Positions 48,975 through 58,781 of a stretch of DNA of 64,000 nt are shown here, piece after piece. Location of the stretch: contig NZ_BSUM01000001.1 in NCBI RefSeq assembly GCF_030161595.1, positions 3,596,001 through 3,660,000 of the forward strand. The letters are read 5' to 3'. The stretch's first letter is position 1, and each line of letters opens with the position of its first letter. The notes beneath the pieces were generated by a model, which was given only the letters and a program-made list of their open reading frames with translations, ran no database searches and was not told the DNA's origin. Source of the stretch: Litorihabitans aurantiacus. GTDB taxonomy: Bacteria; Actinomycetota; Actinomycetes; Actinomycetales; Beutenbergiaceae. The translations under genes and the position numbers were made by a program.

Positions 48975-50018
48975 ATGAGCGAGCAGCGCAGCCTCCGCTG
49001 GGGAGTCCTGGGCCCCGGACGCATCGCCGCGGAGATCGCCCGGGACCTCGACCACGTCGCGCACGCCGAGATCGTCGCCGTCGGATCGCGGGACGAGGGC
49101 CGCGCCCGCGCGTTCGCCGCCGAGCACGCCCCGCGCGCCCGCGCCCACGGCTCCTACGCCGCGCTGCTCGCCGACGACGAGGTCGACGTCGTCCACATCG
49201 CCACCCCGCACGCCCAGCACGCCCGCCACGCCTGCGCGGCGATCGCGGCGGGCCGCGGCGTCCTCGTCGAGAAGGCCTTCGCCGCGACCGCCGCCGGCGC
49301 GCACCGCGTGGCGGACGAGGCGCGCGCGGCCGGGACCTTCGCGATGGAGGCGATGTGGACGAGGTTCCTCCCCGCCGTCGTGCGCCTGCGCGACCTCGTG
49401 GCGGACGGCGCGATCGGCGAGGTCCGCGCCGTCACGAGCGAGATGGGCTGGCCGCTGCCGGGCTCGAGCGTCGACGACGAGCCGGCCGCCGGCCGAGGCG
49501 CGCTCCTCGACCTCGCGGTCTACGGCATCTCCCTCGCGCAGATGCTGCTCGGTGCGCCCACGCAGGTGCGTGCGACGGGGACGCTGACCGCGGGTGGCAC
49601 GGACTCCCACGTGGGTGCGGTCGTCGGATTCGCGGGCGGGTCGACGGCGTCCGTGCTCGCCTCGCGCACGACACCGATGCCCGGGGTGGCGAGGGTCTAC
49701 GGCAGCCGCGGCTGGATCGACCTCGACGCGCCCTTCCACGGCACCGACGGTTTCGTGCTGCACCGCGACGGCGCAGACCCGGTCCGCGAGCACCACCCCG
49801 CACGCGGGCGCGGGTACGCCCACGAGCTCGAGGAGGTCGCCGCGTGCGTGCGCGCCGGTCGCACCGAGTCGAGCGTGATGCCGCTCGCCGACACCCTCGC
49901 CGTGCAGGGTGTCCTGCAGGACGTCGCCGACCAGATCGGTCTGGTCCTCCGCGACGAGGACGACGACGGCGTCGCCTCCGCCCCCGACCATCCCGCCGAC
50001 GCCCAGGAGACGCGATGA
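48975..50018 (+). CDS. Gfo/Idh/MocA family oxidoreductase
   Basis: 347 residues. The Rossmann N-terminus (LRWGVLGPGRIAAEIARDL) and the 'VHIATPHAQHARHACAAIAAGRGVLVEKAFAATAAGAHRVADEA' region with the catalytic EKAFA (Lys) are diagnostic; 'MEAMWTRFLPAVVRLRDLVADGAIGEVRAV' is the dimerisation/substrate domain. NAD(P)-dependent sugar- or inositol-type dehydrogenases share this fold. It overlaps the DNA ligase gene by 4 nt, a puzzling pairing that suggests co-transcription for convenience. Confidence 0.9.
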   Translation: MSEQRSLRWGVLGPGRIAAEIARDLDHVAHAEIVAVGSRDEGRARAFAAEHAPRARAHGSYAALLADDEVDVVHIATPHAQHARHACAAIAAGRGVLVEKAFAATAAGAHRVADEARAAGTFAMEAMWTRFLPAVVRLRDLVADGAIGEVRAVTSEMGWPLPGSSVDDEPAAGRGALLDLAVYGISLAQMLLGAPTQVRATGTLTAGGTDSHVGAVVGFAGGSTASVLASRTTPMPGVARVYGSRGWIDLDAPFHGTDGFVLHRDGADPVREHHPARGRGYAHELEEVAACVRAGRTESSVMPLADTLAVQGVLQDVADQIGLVLRDEDDDGVASAPDHPADAQETR

Positions 50019-51172
50019 CCCTCCCGCTCACACCCCCGATCGCGCCGATGCTCGCGAAGAGCGTCGCGGCAATCCCCGGCCCCGACGCCGCGGGCGGCCC
50101 GTTCGCCTACGAGCCCAAGTGGGACGGGTTCCGCGCGATCGTGCTGGTCGACGACGGCGACGTCGAGATCCTCTCCCGCAGCGGCAAGTCGATGACGCGA
50201 TACTTCCCCGACGTCGTCGAGGCGGCGCGTGCGGAGCTGCCGGACCGCGTCGTGGTCGACGGCGAGATCGTGCTCGCGCGCGGGTCGCGCCTCGACTTCG
50301 AGCTGCTCGGTCAGCGGATCCACCCGGCCGCCTCGCGCGTGGCGATGCTCGCCGAGCACGCGCCCGCGAACCTCGTCGTCTTCGACGTGCTGGCCCTGGG
50401 CGACGACGTCGTGATGGACCGGCCGCTCGCCGAGCGGATCGAGGTGCTCGACGGACTGGGCCTGTCCGGCCCGCGCGTCCACCCGACGCCTCGCACGCGC
50501 GACGCCGCGCTCGCTCAGGAGTGGCTCGGGATCTTCGAGGGCGCCGGGCTCGACGGCGTGATGGCCAAACCGCTCGCGGACCCCTACGCGCCGGGGAGGC
50601 GCACGATGCTGAAGATCAAGCACGCGCGCACGGCCGACGTCGTGCTCGCCGGGTACCGCGAGCACAAGGCGTCGACGCCGGAGCAGCCGCTGGTCGGTTC
50701 GCTCCTGCTCGGCCTCTACGACGGCGACGGCGAGAGTGCGGCCCTGCAGTTCGTCGGCGTCTCCGCCTCGTTCCCGATGGCGCGGCGCGCGGAGCTCGTG
50801 GGCGAGCTGGCGCCGCTCGTCGTCGACGTCTCCGACGAGGCCGCCGCCGAGGCGCACCCGTGGGCGACCTGGTCCGACCCCGCCGCCGGTGACGACGCGA
50901 AGCGGCAGCCGGGGGCGCAGTCGCGCTGGTCGGCGGGCAAGGACCTGAGCTTCACGCCGCTGCGCCCCGAGCGCGTGCTCGAGGTCGGCTACGACCACAT
51001 GGAGGGCACCCGGTTCCGGCACACCACGCAGCTGAAGCGCTGGCGGCCCGACCGCGAGCCGCGCTCGTGCACGTACGACCAGCTCGAGGAGCCGGTCGGC
51101 TACGACCTGGCGCAGCTGCTGCCGGGCGCGCCCGCCGCGCCGGAGTCGTTCACCGGGTCGGTGGCGCAGTGA
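50015..51172 (+). CDS. ATP-dependent DNA ligase (LigC-type)
   Basis: 385 residues. The adenylated Lys35 is in the KxDG motif 'YEPKWDGFRAIV', with motif III 'LVVFDVLAL', IV 'GLDGVMAKPL' and V 'TMLKIKHARTADVVLAGYR'. The OB-fold follows (about 250-330). It has neither the LigB DNA-binding domain nor a fused polymerase or nuclease, matching stand-alone LigC-type enzymes of actinobacteria, which join nicks in repair or NHEJ. A separate LigD-polymerase gene is at 55236. No ku gene is in the window. Confidence 0.92.
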   Translation: MTLPLTPPIAPMLAKSVAAIPGPDAAGGPFAYEPKWDGFRAIVLVDDGDVEILSRSGKSMTRYFPDVVEAARAELPDRVVVDGEIVLARGSRLDFELLGQRIHPAASRVAMLAEHAPANLVVFDVLALGDDVVMDRPLAERIEVLDGLGLSGPRVHPTPRTRDAALAQEWLGIFEGAGLDGVMAKPLADPYAPGRRTMLKIKHARTADVVLAGYREHKASTPEQPLVGSLLLGLYDGDGESAALQFVGVSASFPMARRAELVGELAPLVVDVSDEAAAEAHPWATWSDPAAGDDAKRQPGAQSRWSAGKDLSFTPLRPERVLEVGYDHMEGTRFRHTTQLKRWRPDREPRSCTYDQLEEPVGYDLAQLLPGAPAAPESFTGSVAQ

Positions 51173-51540
51173 GGCGGGTCGCGACGACCGCCGCCGAGCT
51201 CGCGGAGATCGACGAGTCCGGTCTCGCGCTCTGCTGGGAGGGACTGCCCGAGGGTGAGGAGAGCGCGTTCCTCGAGGGGCTCGCCGTCATGCTCGACGTG
51301 CCGGCCCTGCGCGAGGCCGAGGTGCTGATCGTGCCGGGTGCGCTGATGAACGCGACCTACGGGCTGACCGGTGACAACGCCTACCCCGGCGACCTGCGCA
51401 TCGCCGCGGTGACCGTGCCGCCCGAGGTTCGATCGCTCGTGCCGGTCCTGACGCCGCGCGGGCTGCGCTTCTTCGACAACCTCGTCACGAACAACGCGCG
51501 CGAGCAGCACCGGCTCGACGGCGAGCCGCCGTCGGTCTGA
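51169..51540 (+). CDS. Hypothetical protein downstream of ligase
   Basis: 123 residues from a GTG overlapping the ligase stop (GTGA). 'VATTAAELAEIDESGLALCWEGLPEGEESAFLEGLAVMLDVPALREAEVLIVPGALMNATYGL' and 'PPEVRSLVPVLTPRGLRFFDNLVTNNARE' look like one compact alpha/beta domain. No motif is recognised. Its coupling to the ligase hints at a repair-related role. A strong bidirectional terminator follows 15 nt on. Confidence 0.65.
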   Translation: MRRVATTAAELAEIDESGLALCWEGLPEGEESAFLEGLAVMLDVPALREAEVLIVPGALMNATYGLTGDNAYPGDLRIAAVTVPPEVRSLVPVLTPRGLRFFDNLVTNNAREQHRLDGEPPSV

Positions 51541-51554
51541 GGTCCGGCCGCTCT

Positions 51555-51593
51555 GCGGAAGATCGGCGGCGTGTGGCGCCGCCGATCTTCCGC
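51555..51593. terminator. Bidirectional 17-bp terminator
   Basis: GCGGAAGATCGGCGGCG (51555-51571) pairs perfectly with its inverted copy at 51577-51593, leaving a 5-nt loop. It is between the convergent hypothetical gene (stop 51540) and rocD (stop 51596), so it can end both. Confidence 0.85.
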
Positions 51594-51595
51594 GA

Positions 51596-52822
51596 TCAGC
51601 CCTCGAGCGCCTCGCGCAGCTGCTCCAGCAGCCACTTGACCTCGTCGGCCGAGACCACGAGCGGCGGCGCGAGCCGCAGCGTGCGGGTGTGGGTGTCCTT
51701 CGCGAGCACGCCTCGAGCCATGAGCCGCAGCGCGACGTCGCGCGCCGTGCCCACCGCCGGGTCGATGTCGACGCCGGCCCACAGCCCGCGGCCGCGCACC
51801 GCGCTCACGCCGTGCCCGACCAGCGCGTGCAGCCCCGTGTGCAGCTGCTCGCCGAGCACGCGCGAGCGCTCCTGGTACTCACCGGTGCGCAGGAGGCGCA
51901 CGACGGCGGTCGCCACGGCCGCGGCCAGCGGGTTGCCACCGAAGGTGGACCCGTGGGTCCCGGGTGTGAGGACGCCCAGCACGTCGGCGTCGCCCACGAC
52001 GGCGGAGACCGGCACGATGCCCCCACCCAGCGCCTTGCCGAGGAGGTACATGTCCGGTTCGACGCCGTCGTGAGAGATCGCGAACGTCTCGCCCGTGCGC
52101 GCGAGGCCCGACTGGATCTCGTCCGCGATCAGCAGCACGCCGCGCTCGGCGGTCACCGCGCGCACGCGCGCGAAGTAGTCCGGGGGCGGCACGACGACGC
52201 CCGCCTCGCCCTGGATCGACTCCAGCAGCACCGCGGCGGTGTTCTCGGTCAGTGCGGCTGCCAGCGCATCGGCGTCGCCGTAGGGCACGGTCACGAACCC
52301 GGGGGTGAAGGGGCCGTACCCCTCGCGCGCCAGGGCGTCGTCGGAGAAGCTGACGATCGTCGTCGTGCGCCCGTGGAAGTTGCCGCTCGCGACGACGATC
52401 TCCGGCACCGCGATGCCCCGGACCTGCGACGCGTGCTTGCGCGCGACCTTGATCGCGGTCTCGACAGCCTCCGCCCCGGTGTTCATCGGTACCACGACGT
52501 CCTTGCCCGCGAGCGCGGCGAGCTCGGTCACGAACTCCGCCATCCGGTCGTGGTGGAACGCGCGCGAGGTGAGCGTGAGCCGGTCGAGCTGCTCGTGCGC
52601 CGCGGCGAGGAGCGCCGGGTGGCCGTGGCCGAAGTTCACCGCCGAGTAGGCGGCGAGGCAGTCGAGGTACCGGCGCCCGTCGACGTCCGTCACCCACGCG
52701 CCCTCGCCACGCGCGATCACCACCTCGAGCGGGTGGTAGTTGTGCGCGGCGTGGGCCTCGATCGCGGCGATCTGCTCGGCGGCGCTCGCGGTGCCCGTGG
52801 TGGGAGCGGTCACGGTGCTCAC
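51596..52822 (-). CDS. rocD: Ornithine--oxo-acid transaminase
   Basis: 408 residues, full length for class III transaminases. The PLP Lys263 is in LLGKALGGGIV, the Asp234 that contacts the ring nitrogen in LIADEIQSGLARTG, and the substrate loop 'MNTGAEAVETAIKVARKHA' is present, with the ornithine-type 'SRAFHHDRM' and 'NFHGRTTTIVSFS'. It converts ornithine to glutamate semialdehyde in arginine/ornithine catabolism. It lies 7 nt after the dimethylargininase-like gene with the same direction, forming an operon whose likely regulator is divergent. Confidence 0.93.
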   Translation of the reverse strand: MSTVTAPTTGTASAAEQIAAIEAHAAHNYHPLEVVIARGEGAWVTDVDGRRYLDCLAAYSAVNFGHGHPALLAAAHEQLDRLTLTSRAFHHDRMAEFVTELAALAGKDVVVPMNTGAEAVETAIKVARKHASQVRGIAVPEIVVASGNFHGRTTTIVSFSDDALAREGYGPFTPGFVTVPYGDADALAAALTENTAAVLLESIQGEAGVVVPPPDYFARVRAVTAERGVLLIADEIQSGLARTGETFAISHDGVEPDMYLLGKALGGGIVPVSAVVGDADVLGVLTPGTHGSTFGGNPLAAAVATAVVRLLRTGEYQERSRVLGEQLHTGLHALVGHGVSAVRGRGLWAGVDIDPAVGTARDVALRLMARGVLAKDTHTRTLRLAPPLVVSADEVKWLLEQLREALEG

Positions 52823-52829
52823 GGGTGCC

Positions 52830-53722
52830 TCAGCCGGCGTCGGGCGCGGGGCGCAGCTCGAGCGTGCAGCACTTGATGCCGCCGCCGCCCTTGAGCAGCT
52901 CGGACAGGTCGACCGGGACGGGCTGGTAGCCGGCGGCCTCGAGCGCGGCGATGAAGCCGGTGGCCTGGGCGGCGACGACGACGTTGCGGCCGTCCGAGAC
53001 GGCGTTCAGCCCGAAGACCTGCGCGTCGGCGAGGCTGACGTGGATCGCGTCCGGGAACAGCTCCTGCAGGCGCTCGCGGCTCGCGGGGGAGAAGGCCTCG
53101 GGCAGGTAGGCGACCGTGCGCTCGTCGAGCACGGTCAGCGCCGTGTCGACGTGGTAGAACCGCGGGTCCACGAGCTCGAGCGAGACGACCTCGAGGCCCG
53201 TGACGGCGGCGAGCTCGGCGTGCGAGGCGGGGTCCGAGCGGAAGCCGGTCGCCGCGATCATCCGGCGGCCGACCGTGAGGAAGTCGCCCTCACCCTCGTT
53301 GATGGCGACGGCGTCGGTCACCTCGAAGCCGTCGGCGCGCAGCCAGTCGGCGTACAGCTGAGCCTCGCCGCGGCGCTGCGGGTAGTGGAAGCTGACCGCG
53401 AGCGCCTTCCCGTCCACGACCGTGGCGCCGTTGGCCGCGAACACCATGTCCGGCAGGCCGGGGCGCCCTCGATGACCTCGACCTCGTGGCCGAGCTCGAG
53501 GTAGGTGCGGCGCAGCGTCTCCCACTGGCTCATGACGAGCTCGTGGTCGACCGGCACCTCGGGGTGCATCCACGGGTTGATCGTGTAGACGACGTCGAAG
53601 TGGGTCGGGCGGCACATCAGGTAGCGGCGGGTCGTGGCCGTGCGGCCGTCGGCCGGGGCGGCGGGGACGGTGCCGGTGGCGGGTGCGGGTGCGGCGGTGG
53701 TCGCTGCGACGTCGGTGGTCAT
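52830..53722 (-). pseudogene. Dimethylargininase-like amidinohydrolase, frameshifted
   Basis: Two frames together make a protein of about 297 residues. The N-terminal frame (53722 onward: RYLMCRPTHFDVVYTINPWMHP, LVMSQWETLRRTYLELGHEVEVI) ends in a shift, and the C-terminal frame continues as LPDMVFAANGATVVDGK, the amidinotransferase Asp loop. Further on it has FYHVDTALTVLD (catalytic His) and the Cys in GGGGIKCCTLELRP. This is the DDAH/arginine-deiminase-like clan, degrading methylarginines or related guanidines to citrulline or ornithine for RocD. The shift is at plus-strand GGGG 53460-53463; one extra G restores the frame. Confidence 0.82.
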
Positions 53723-53882
53723 GCGGTGGGGGCTCCCTCGGGGCGAACGCCGGATGTCTCTCTACGGTGGCACCTCGGGGGCGGGTGCGGCAACGGCCGG
53801 GGGTTGCGTGTCGGCGCAACGATTCGACGATAAGGGGCGTCCGTACGGCGATTCGTTGTGCGACCGCCGCTAGTCTCGACGG

Positions 53883-54313
53883 ATGGACGCACTCGACGCG
53901 CAGATCCTCACCGAGCTCACGGCCGACGGCCGCGCCACGTACGCGGCGGTGGGCGACGTCGTCGGGCTCTCCGCGCCGGCCGTGAAGCGGCGGGTGGACC
54001 GGATGCTCGACGACGGCGTTATCGGGCATTTCACCGCCGTCGTCGACCCCGCCGCGCTCGGGTGGGGGATCGAGGCGATGATCGACGTCTGGTGCGCCGG
54101 GCGCATCTCCCCGGGGAGCTGCGCGCCGCGTGGGAGCCGATCAGCGAGGTGGTGCAGGCGAGCACGGTCGCGGGCGGGGCGGACGCGGTGCTGCGCGTGC
54201 GGGCGCGCGACGTCGCGCACCTCGAGGAGACGCTCGAGCGGATCCGGGAGTCGGCCGACATCGAGCGGACCGAGTCCACGATCGTCCTCTCGCGCCTCAT
54301 CGAGCGCGGCTGA
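53883..54313 (+). pseudogene. Lrp/AsnC-type regulator, frameshifted
   Basis: The first 74 residues are an AsnC winged helix (MDALDAQILTELTADGRATYAAVGDVVGLSAPAVKRRVDRM ... VDPAALGWGIEAMIDVW). The RAM-type effector domain then continues in another frame (SPGELRAAWEPISEVVQASTVAGGADAVLRVRARDVAHLEETLERI ... STIVLSRLIERG). One extra G at GGGG 54113-54116 joins them to about 144 residues, the normal size. It is divergent from the amidinohydrolase/rocD operon, the usual place for an Lrp regulator that senses ornithine, arginine or proline. Confidence 0.82.
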
Positions 54314-54356
54314 CCCGCCGCACCGCTTTGCTCCGCCCCGCACGTTCCCCGCCCCG

Positions 54357-54427
54357 CCGTCGAGATGCGACATCTGCGCCGAGACATCCCGTCACGGTTC
54401 GCATCTCGACGCGAATGTCGCATCTCG
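54357..54427. repeat. Interlocked inverted repeats of GAGATGCGACAT
   Basis: CGAGATGCGACAT at 54361-54373 has an inverted copy at 54415-54427. A third site, TCGCATCTCGACG at 54399-54411, can also pair with CGTCGAGATGCGA (54357-54369). Two competing hairpins are therefore possible in the 214-nt gap between the Lrp gene and DUF4342 (convergent). It may be a terminator pair or a riboregulatory/DNA-binding element. Confidence 0.55.
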
Positions 54428-54527
54428 GCGGCTGCTGGGGGCGGTGCGCGGTGCGGGCGCGCCCGGGACGCACGACGACGCCCGACCAGTCTCCCGGTCG
54501 GGCGCCGTGGCGGTGGTGCGGGTCGGC

Positions 54528-54992
54528 TCAGATGCTGTAGCCGATGGTGCTGGTGCCGTGGTTGCTGTCGCTGGCCTCCGGGTTCACGGGGTCCACCGGG
54601 GTCACGGGGACTTCGGGCTCGGCGGCGTGCTTGCCCTCGCCCCTGGTCTCGCCGCGCTCGACGGCGACGGTCACCGACGTCACGAGCGCCGCGATCGCGC
54701 CGACGGCCACGAGGACCGGGGCGAACACCGCGGCCGCGGCCGTCACGGCCAGGCCCGCGTTCAGCGGGACCTCGAGCAGCGTGCGGTTCTCGTTCTTGAT
54801 GATGATGCGGCGGACGTTGCCCTCGCCGATGAGCTGCTTGACCTTCGCCAGCAGGTTCTCGCCCGAGACCTTGAACTCCTCGGTCCAGGTGCGGCCGTCG
54901 GCCTTGGTCTTCTCGCTGCCGGCCGTGCTGCCGGTCTCGGTGCCGGCGGGCTGCTCGGAGGTGGGCTCGCTGGTTCCGTACTCGTTCGTCAT
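54528..54992 (-). CDS. DUF4342 protein with a hydrophobic segment
   Basis: 154 residues from an ATG at 54992. The Ser/Thr/Glu-rich N-terminus is followed by the family core 'TWTEEFKVSGENLLAKVKQLIGEGNVRRIIIKNENRTLLEVPLN' (UBA-like helices), then a hydrophobic region (about 85-115, AVTAAAAVFAPVLVAVGAIAALV) and an acidic/Pro-rich tail. DUF4342 proteins are small membrane-associated proteins of unknown role; the hydrophobic part marks membrane attachment. A low-complexity region lies upstream. Confidence 0.85.
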   Translation of the reverse strand: MTNEYGTSEPTSEQPAGTETGSTAGSEKTKADGRTWTEEFKVSGENLLAKVKQLIGEGNVRRIIIKNENRTLLEVPLNAGLAVTAAAAVFAPVLVAVGAIAALVTSVTVAVERGETRGEGKHAAEPEVPVTPVDPVNPEASDSNHGTSTIGYSI

Positions 54993-55154
54993 GTCGTCTC
55001 TCCCTCTCCTCGGCACGACCCCCGCGCCGATCTGGGTTCCATCCTGCGCTCCCGTACCGCGGCGTGGGTATCCGGATCTCCCCCGAGACGACCCTGATCT
55101 TGGGCCCGCCGCACGACGTCCGCGCGATGCCCGCACGACGCCCGCTCCTCACCC

Positions 55155-55215
55155 GCACGGCCGAGCCGGGTGCGCCGGGCCGAGCCGGCCGAGCCGGCCG
55201 AGCCGGGTGCGCCGG
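55155..55215. repeat. GC-rich tandem repeat (GCCGAGCCG)
   Basis: The words GAGCCGG and GTGCGCCGG recur several times (GAGCCGGGTGCGCC, CGAGCCGGCCGAGCCGG), a slippage-type run. It lies in the 243-nt gap between the DUF4342 ATG and the LigD-polymerase stop, which otherwise holds nothing recognisable. Confidence 0.6.
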
Positions 55216-55235
55216 GTGCGCCTCCCCGGGTCGAC

Positions 55236-56315
55236 TCAGCCCTCGTCGTCGTGACGCGCCCGGCTCGGCTGCACCCGCTTGGGCTCGCCCGGCATCTTGG
55301 GGTACTCCGGCGGGTAGGGCGCCTCACCGAGGCCGTGGTCGCGCTCGTCGCGCGCGGCCCACTCCAGCAGCGTCTCCAGTCCGCCGACGCTGCCGTCGGC
55401 CAGCCCCTGCGGCGAGGTGTTGGCGCCCGCGAACAGGTCGCCCACCTCGGTGAACCGCGCCGGCATGGTGCGCACGGTGAAGTCGTCCGGCGTCACGTCG
55501 GGGATCTCCTCCCACCGCAGCGGCGCCGACACGGTGGCCCGGACGTTGGCGCGCACCGAGTAGGCCGAGGCGATCGTGCGGTCCCGCGCCATCTGGTTGT
55601 AGTCGATGAACACTCGTCTGCCGCGCTCCTCCTTCCACCACTTCGTGGTGACGGCGCCGGGCGCGCGCCGCTCGATCTCGCGGGCGAGTGCGATGGTGGC
55701 GCGGCGCGCGGGGCTGAACTCCCACTCGGGCCGGATGGGCGCGAACAGGTGCAGGCCGCGGCCGCCGGAGGTCTTGGGGTACAGCGTCAGGCCGGCCTCG
55801 GCGGCGACCTCGCGCACGAGCGGGGCGATCGCCGCGGCGTCGTGGTAGTCCGTCCCGGGCTGGGGGTCGAGGTCGATCCGCAGCTGGTCGGGGCGGTCGA
55901 CGTCGTCGCGCCGCACCGGCCACGGGTGGAACGTCAGGGTGTTCTGCTGCACCGCCCAGACCACGACGGCGAGCTCGGTCGGGCACACCTCGTCCGCGTA
56001 CCGCCCGCTCGGGAACCCGATGCGCACGCTCTCGACCCAGTCGGGCGCACCCTTCGGCACCCGCTTGGAGTAGAAGCCGTCGCCCTGCGCGCCGGTGCGC
56101 TGCGTCAGCACCATGCCCTCGCGGTAGCCGCTCGGCCAGCGCTCCAGCGCGGTGGGCCGGTCGGCGAGCGCGGCGAGGATCCCGTCACCCACCGCGATCA
56201 CGTACTCGGCGACGTCCCGCTTCGTGATGCCCGAGGCGAAGAGCACCTTGTCGGGCGAGCTCAGGCGCACCTGACGACCGCGGACATCGAGCTGGACTGC
56301 CTCCGAGGCTGGCAT
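55236..56315 (-). CDS. LigD polymerase/primase domain protein
   Basis: 359 residues, a stand-alone PolDom of bacterial NHEJ. It has the metal Asp pair in LRIDLDPQPG (D148/D150), the nucleotide-binding SGGRGLHLF (about 183-191), and the third Asp in VFIDYNQMARDRT (about 243). 'WPSGYREGMVLTQRTGAQGDGFYSKRVPKGAPDW' is the 5'-phosphate-recognising region. It fills gaps with ribonucleotides at ends held by Ku and then ligated. Neither a fused ligase nor nuclease domain is present; the LigC-type ligase at 50015 could complement it. ku was not seen. Confidence 0.92.
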   Translation of the reverse strand: MPASEAVQLDVRGRQVRLSSPDKVLFASGITKRDVAEYVIAVGDGILAALADRPTALERWPSGYREGMVLTQRTGAQGDGFYSKRVPKGAPDWVESVRIGFPSGRYADEVCPTELAVVVWAVQQNTLTFHPWPVRRDDVDRPDQLRIDLDPQPGTDYHDAAAIAPLVREVAAEAGLTLYPKTSGGRGLHLFAPIRPEWEFSPARRATIALAREIERRAPGAVTTKWWKEERGRRVFIDYNQMARDRTIASAYSVRANVRATVSAPLRWEEIPDVTPDDFTVRTMPARFTEVGDLFAGANTSPQGLADGSVGGLETLLEWAARDERDHGLGEAPYPPEYPKMPGEPKRVQPSRARHDDEG

Positions 56316-56381
56316 GCCGTCACCCTAGTGCGGCGGTGCGACATCGCAGCGGACCGGTACCGGGGGCGGTGCCCGCCGTGC

Positions 56382-57041
56382 CTACGCCTCGAGGTCGGCC
56401 GACACCGTCACGGTGAGCTCGACGTCCTGCGGCTGCAGCTCGAGCCCGCCCCCGCCGTCGTGAGCGACGGCGCGCATCGCCATCATCGGTACCGGGCCGC
56501 CGCCGGGTCCGCCCGGCCGCAGGCCGTCCTCGTAGACGGCGGTCAGACGCGGCGTCGTGAGGCCGAGCGCACCCGCGTAGGTCGCGGCGCGCGCGACGGC
56601 GTCGCGCACCGCCCGCACGCGCAGGTTCTCGACGGCGGCGGTGCGCGTGACCTCGGTCAGGTCCCAGGAGACGTGGTCGACGGCGACGTCCTCCTGCGCG
56701 CCGACCTCCAGCAGCCAGGATCCCAGGACGGCGACGTCGACGACGTGGACGCGCACGTTCGCGGTCGCTCGGAAGAGGCGCTGCCGGTGGCGGTCGCCGT
56801 CGCCCTCCACCCACTCGTGCACGGTGCCGGTGGTGACGTCCTGCGCCTCCCAGCCCGTCGCGGCGCCCGAGGCGACGTGGGTGCGGGCCTGGTCGAGCAG
56901 CTCGGCGTGGCGGTGGGCGGCCCGGGCGACGACGTCGGCACGGTCCGCCCCGGTCGCCTCGACCCTCAGGTGCGCGGTGGCGCGCTCGGCGGCGAGGCTG
57001 GTCGACGCCTCGCCGGTGACGGCTATCAGGACCACGGTGAC
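56382..57041 (-). CDS. SIMPL/DUF541 protein
   Basis: About 219 residues from a GTG at 57041. 'IAVTGEASTSLAAERATAHLRVEATGADRADVVARAAHRHAELLDQ' and 'FRATANVRVHVVDVAVLGSWLLEVGAQEDVAVDHVSWDLTEV' match the YggE/SIMPL fold (two-domain beta/alpha), then 'NLRVRAVRDAVARAATYAGALGLTTPRLTAVYEDG'. Members are mostly exported or periplasmic stress proteins, but no signal peptide is visible here. It is the single gene between the LigD polymerase and the lpdA-side gap. Confidence 0.85.
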   Translation of the reverse strand, partial: VTVVLIAVTGEASTSLAAERATAHLRVEATGADRADVVARAAHRHAELLDQARTHVASGAATGWEAQDVTTGTVHEWVEGDGDRHRQRLFRATANVRVHVVDVAVLGSWLLEVGAQEDVAVDHVSWDLTEVTRTAAVENLRVRAVRDAVARAATYAGALGLTTPRLTAVYEDGLRPGGPGGGPVPMMAMRAVAHDGGGGLELQPQDVELTVTVSADLEA

Positions 57042-57109
57042 CTCCGGTCGACGGCGGGGTGGAGGGCTCCAGCATCGCACCGCGCCCCACCTTCTTAACC
57101 GCGATCAAG

Positions 57110-57139
57110 TTCGTACGGGGTGGCCTGAACCCGGATCAA
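57110..57139 (-). promoter_or_regulatory. Promoter-like -35/-10 pair for the SIMPL gene
   Basis: On the minus strand TTGATC (57139-57134) and TACGAA (57115-57110) are 18 nt apart, close to the -35/-10 consensus of housekeeping sigma factors, about 70 nt ahead of the GTG. Predicted only from similarity; the -10 is poor. Confidence 0.3.
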
Positions 57140-57237
57140 GAGGCGGTTTGGTGGGTGTCAGAGGCGCTCCTTAAGTTCGTGATGATATTCGGCGGCCCCG
57201 CAGGGGGAGGCCGTCCGGATGTCGGGCGGTAACCGGC

Positions 57238-57270
57238 GGCCGGGTCCCTCACCTCCAGGGGCCCGGCCGT
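57238..57270. terminator. Hairpin in the lpdA-SIMPL gap
   Basis: CGGCCGGG (57238-57245) with CCCGGCCG (57263-57270), extended by inner CCCT/AGGG pairing. The 345-nt gap 57042-57386 has no gene; this hairpin and the next account for its right half. It may stop leftward transcripts after lpdA. Confidence 0.5.
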
Positions 57271-57319
57271 CTCGCTGCGCCCGGGGCGCGACCGGTCCAC
57301 ACCGCGACCGGTCCGCACG

Positions 57320-57359
57320 ACGACGGCGCCGCACCCCGGGAGGGGAGCGGCGCCGTCGT
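57320..57359. terminator. 13-bp hairpin after lpdA
   Basis: ACGACGGCGCCGC (57320-57332) pairs perfectly with GCGGCGCCGTCGT (57347-57359). It lies 28 nt past the lpdA stop on its transcript side, so it is the likely lpdA terminator. Confidence 0.75.
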
Positions 57360-57386
57360 GGTGCTGCTGCGCGGGACGCGCGTGTG

Positions 57387-58781
<1,395 letters not shown>

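Noticed and set aside
48099-49991. Long minus-strand frame across the 48-50 kb region
   Set aside because: It spans two plus-strand genes and the palindrome and shows no domain.
57042-57386. Possible riboswitch in the lpdA-SIMPL gap
   Set aside because: The paired segments are simple hairpins; none of the conserved blocks of c-di-AMP, cobalamin or TPP riboswitches could be recognised.
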